From Hyphomicrobiaceae bacterium UBA4118 (GTDB taxonomy: Bacteria > Pseudomonadota > Alphaproteobacteria > Rhizobiales > Methyloligellaceae), in the NCBI GenBank assembly GCA_002383105.1, contig DFXC01000155.1, positions 401 to 8,158 on the forward strand: 7,758 bases of DNA. Direction: 5' to 3'. Below are positions 7,118 to 7,758 of this stretch, one piece after another; the first letter of the stretch is position 1, and each line of letters opens with the position of its first letter. The notes beneath the pieces were generated by a model that saw nothing but the letters and a program-made list of their open reading frames with translations, ran no database searches and had not been told where the DNA came from. The translations under genes and the position numbers were made by a program.

Positions 7118-7758
7118 GGCTTGAGCCCCCCGCCGGCAAAGAGGAAATAGGTAATCAGCGCCGCCACGCCGAGCAGCATGGCAAAGGCGTAGTGATAGAT
7201 GTAGCCCGACTGCAGCTTGACAACGCGGTTGGTGATGTCGATGACCCGCGCGGCCACGCCGTCGGGCCCGATGCCGTCGATCACGGTTCCGTCCCCGGTC
7301 TTCCACAGGAAGCGGCCGAGCCGCTTCGCCGGGCGCACGAACAGCGCGTCGTAGAGCGCGTCGAAATACCAGCCGTTGAGCAGGAAGAGGTAGGCCCCGC
7401 GGAAACGCTTGGCGAGGCCGAAGGGCACCAGCGGGTTGGTCATGTAGAAATACCAGGCGACGGCGAAGCCGCCCGCCATGGCGAGGGTCGGCGCGAGCAT
7501 CACCCAGAGCGGCGCCTCGTACGCTGCCGCGGCATGGGTCACGAGCGACCCCCGCCAGAACTCGGCCTGGCCTTCGCCGATGAAGAGGTGCGCGAACAGC
7601 CCGCCGGTAAGCAAGGCGCCCAAGGCAAGCAGCACGAGCGGCACACCCATGGTCCAGGGCGGCTCGTGGGCGTGCTCGAGCAGCTCAGGCTTCTCGCGCG
7701 GCTTTCCCTCGAAGGTGAGGAACATCAGCCGCCAGGAATAGAACGAGGTGAGCACGGC
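7114..7758 (-). CDS. nuoL: NADH-quinone oxidoreductase subunit L, C-terminal part (cut by window edge)
   Basis: This is the distal antiporter-like subunit of complex I. Only the last 214 residues are present; the start lies beyond base 7758. The fragment opens with [21 protein letters not shown], the end of the antiporter domain, then [25 protein letters not shown], a helix typical of the NuoL C-terminal part. Further on come [26 protein letters not shown] and [18 protein letters not shown], the region that forms the long lateral helix lying along the membrane arm, then a final membrane helix ending FAGGGLKP. The stop TGA (7114-7116) overlaps the nuoM start by four bases (ATGA). The length and order relative to nuoM and nuoN are those of the standard bacterial nuo operon. 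Confidence 0.96.
   Translation of the reverse strand, partial: AVLTSFYSWRLMFLTFEGKPREKPELLEHAHEPPWTMGVPLVLLALGALLTGGLFAHLFIGEGQAEFWRGSLVTHAAAAYEAPLWVMLAPTLAMAGGFAVAWYFYMTNPLVPFGLAKRFRGAYLFLLNGWYFDALYDALFVRPAKRLGRFLWKTGDGTVIDGIGPDGVAARVIDITNRVVKLQSGYIYHYAFAMLLGVAALITYFLFAGGGLKP

Noticed and set aside
7118..7306. Upstream extension of nuoM by 63 codons
   Set aside because: The extension overlaps nuoL coding sequence out of frame, is Arg/His-rich, and is absent from NuoM proteins; the ATG at 7115-7117 gives the standard N-terminus.

Overview
The window reads as a conserved, GC-rich chromosomal segment of an alphaproteobacterium, most likely of the order Hyphomicrobiales (Rhizobiales). This rests on the short, alphaproteobacterial-style ProS N-terminus, on RNase J, and on the order nuoL-nuoM-nuoN-birA-rnj-mce-DUF1467-proS, which is a familiar arrangement in that group. 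The taxonomic placement is inference; the gene identities are read from the protein sequences. All protein genes lie on the minus strand.

From the right edge, in the direction of transcription, come the last three genes of the complex I (NADH:quinone oxidoreductase) operon: the C-terminal part of nuoL (cut by the window edge), nuoM and nuoN, the proton-pumping antiporter-like membrane subunits. They are tightly coupled (4-nt overlap nuoL/nuoM, 12-nt gap nuoM/nuoN) and continue without a break into birA (1-nt overlap with nuoN), rnj (15-nt gap), then, after a 79-nt gap holding a REP-like palindrome, mce and a DUF1467 membrane protein (2-nt gap). This looks like one long transcription unit linking respiration, biotin loading of carboxylases, propionyl/methylmalonyl-CoA metabolism and RNA processing. 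BirA would activate propionyl-CoA carboxylase and Mce acts on that enzyme's product, so those two genes have a metabolic link.

At the left edge the first 80 codons of proS are present, transcribed the same way. Between DUF1467 and proS lies a 677-bp gap without a convincing protein gene, and it is the least ordinary part of the window. On the plus strand it has a strong intrinsic terminator (851-880) preceded by about 205 nt full of compensatory stems and, at the right distance, a sigma70-like promoter. Together these make a good candidate for a structured small RNA of about 236 nt running against all neighbouring genes. Five bases away, back to back, is a possible minus-strand promoter leading to a weaker hairpin/T-tract about 100 nt downstream. 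Nearer proS there is a near-palindrome sitting inside a possible proS promoter. I could not assign the RNA candidate to any family I know.

I see no mobile element, CRISPR array, tRNA or rRNA. Apart from the intergenic RNA candidates, the window is ordinary core genome.
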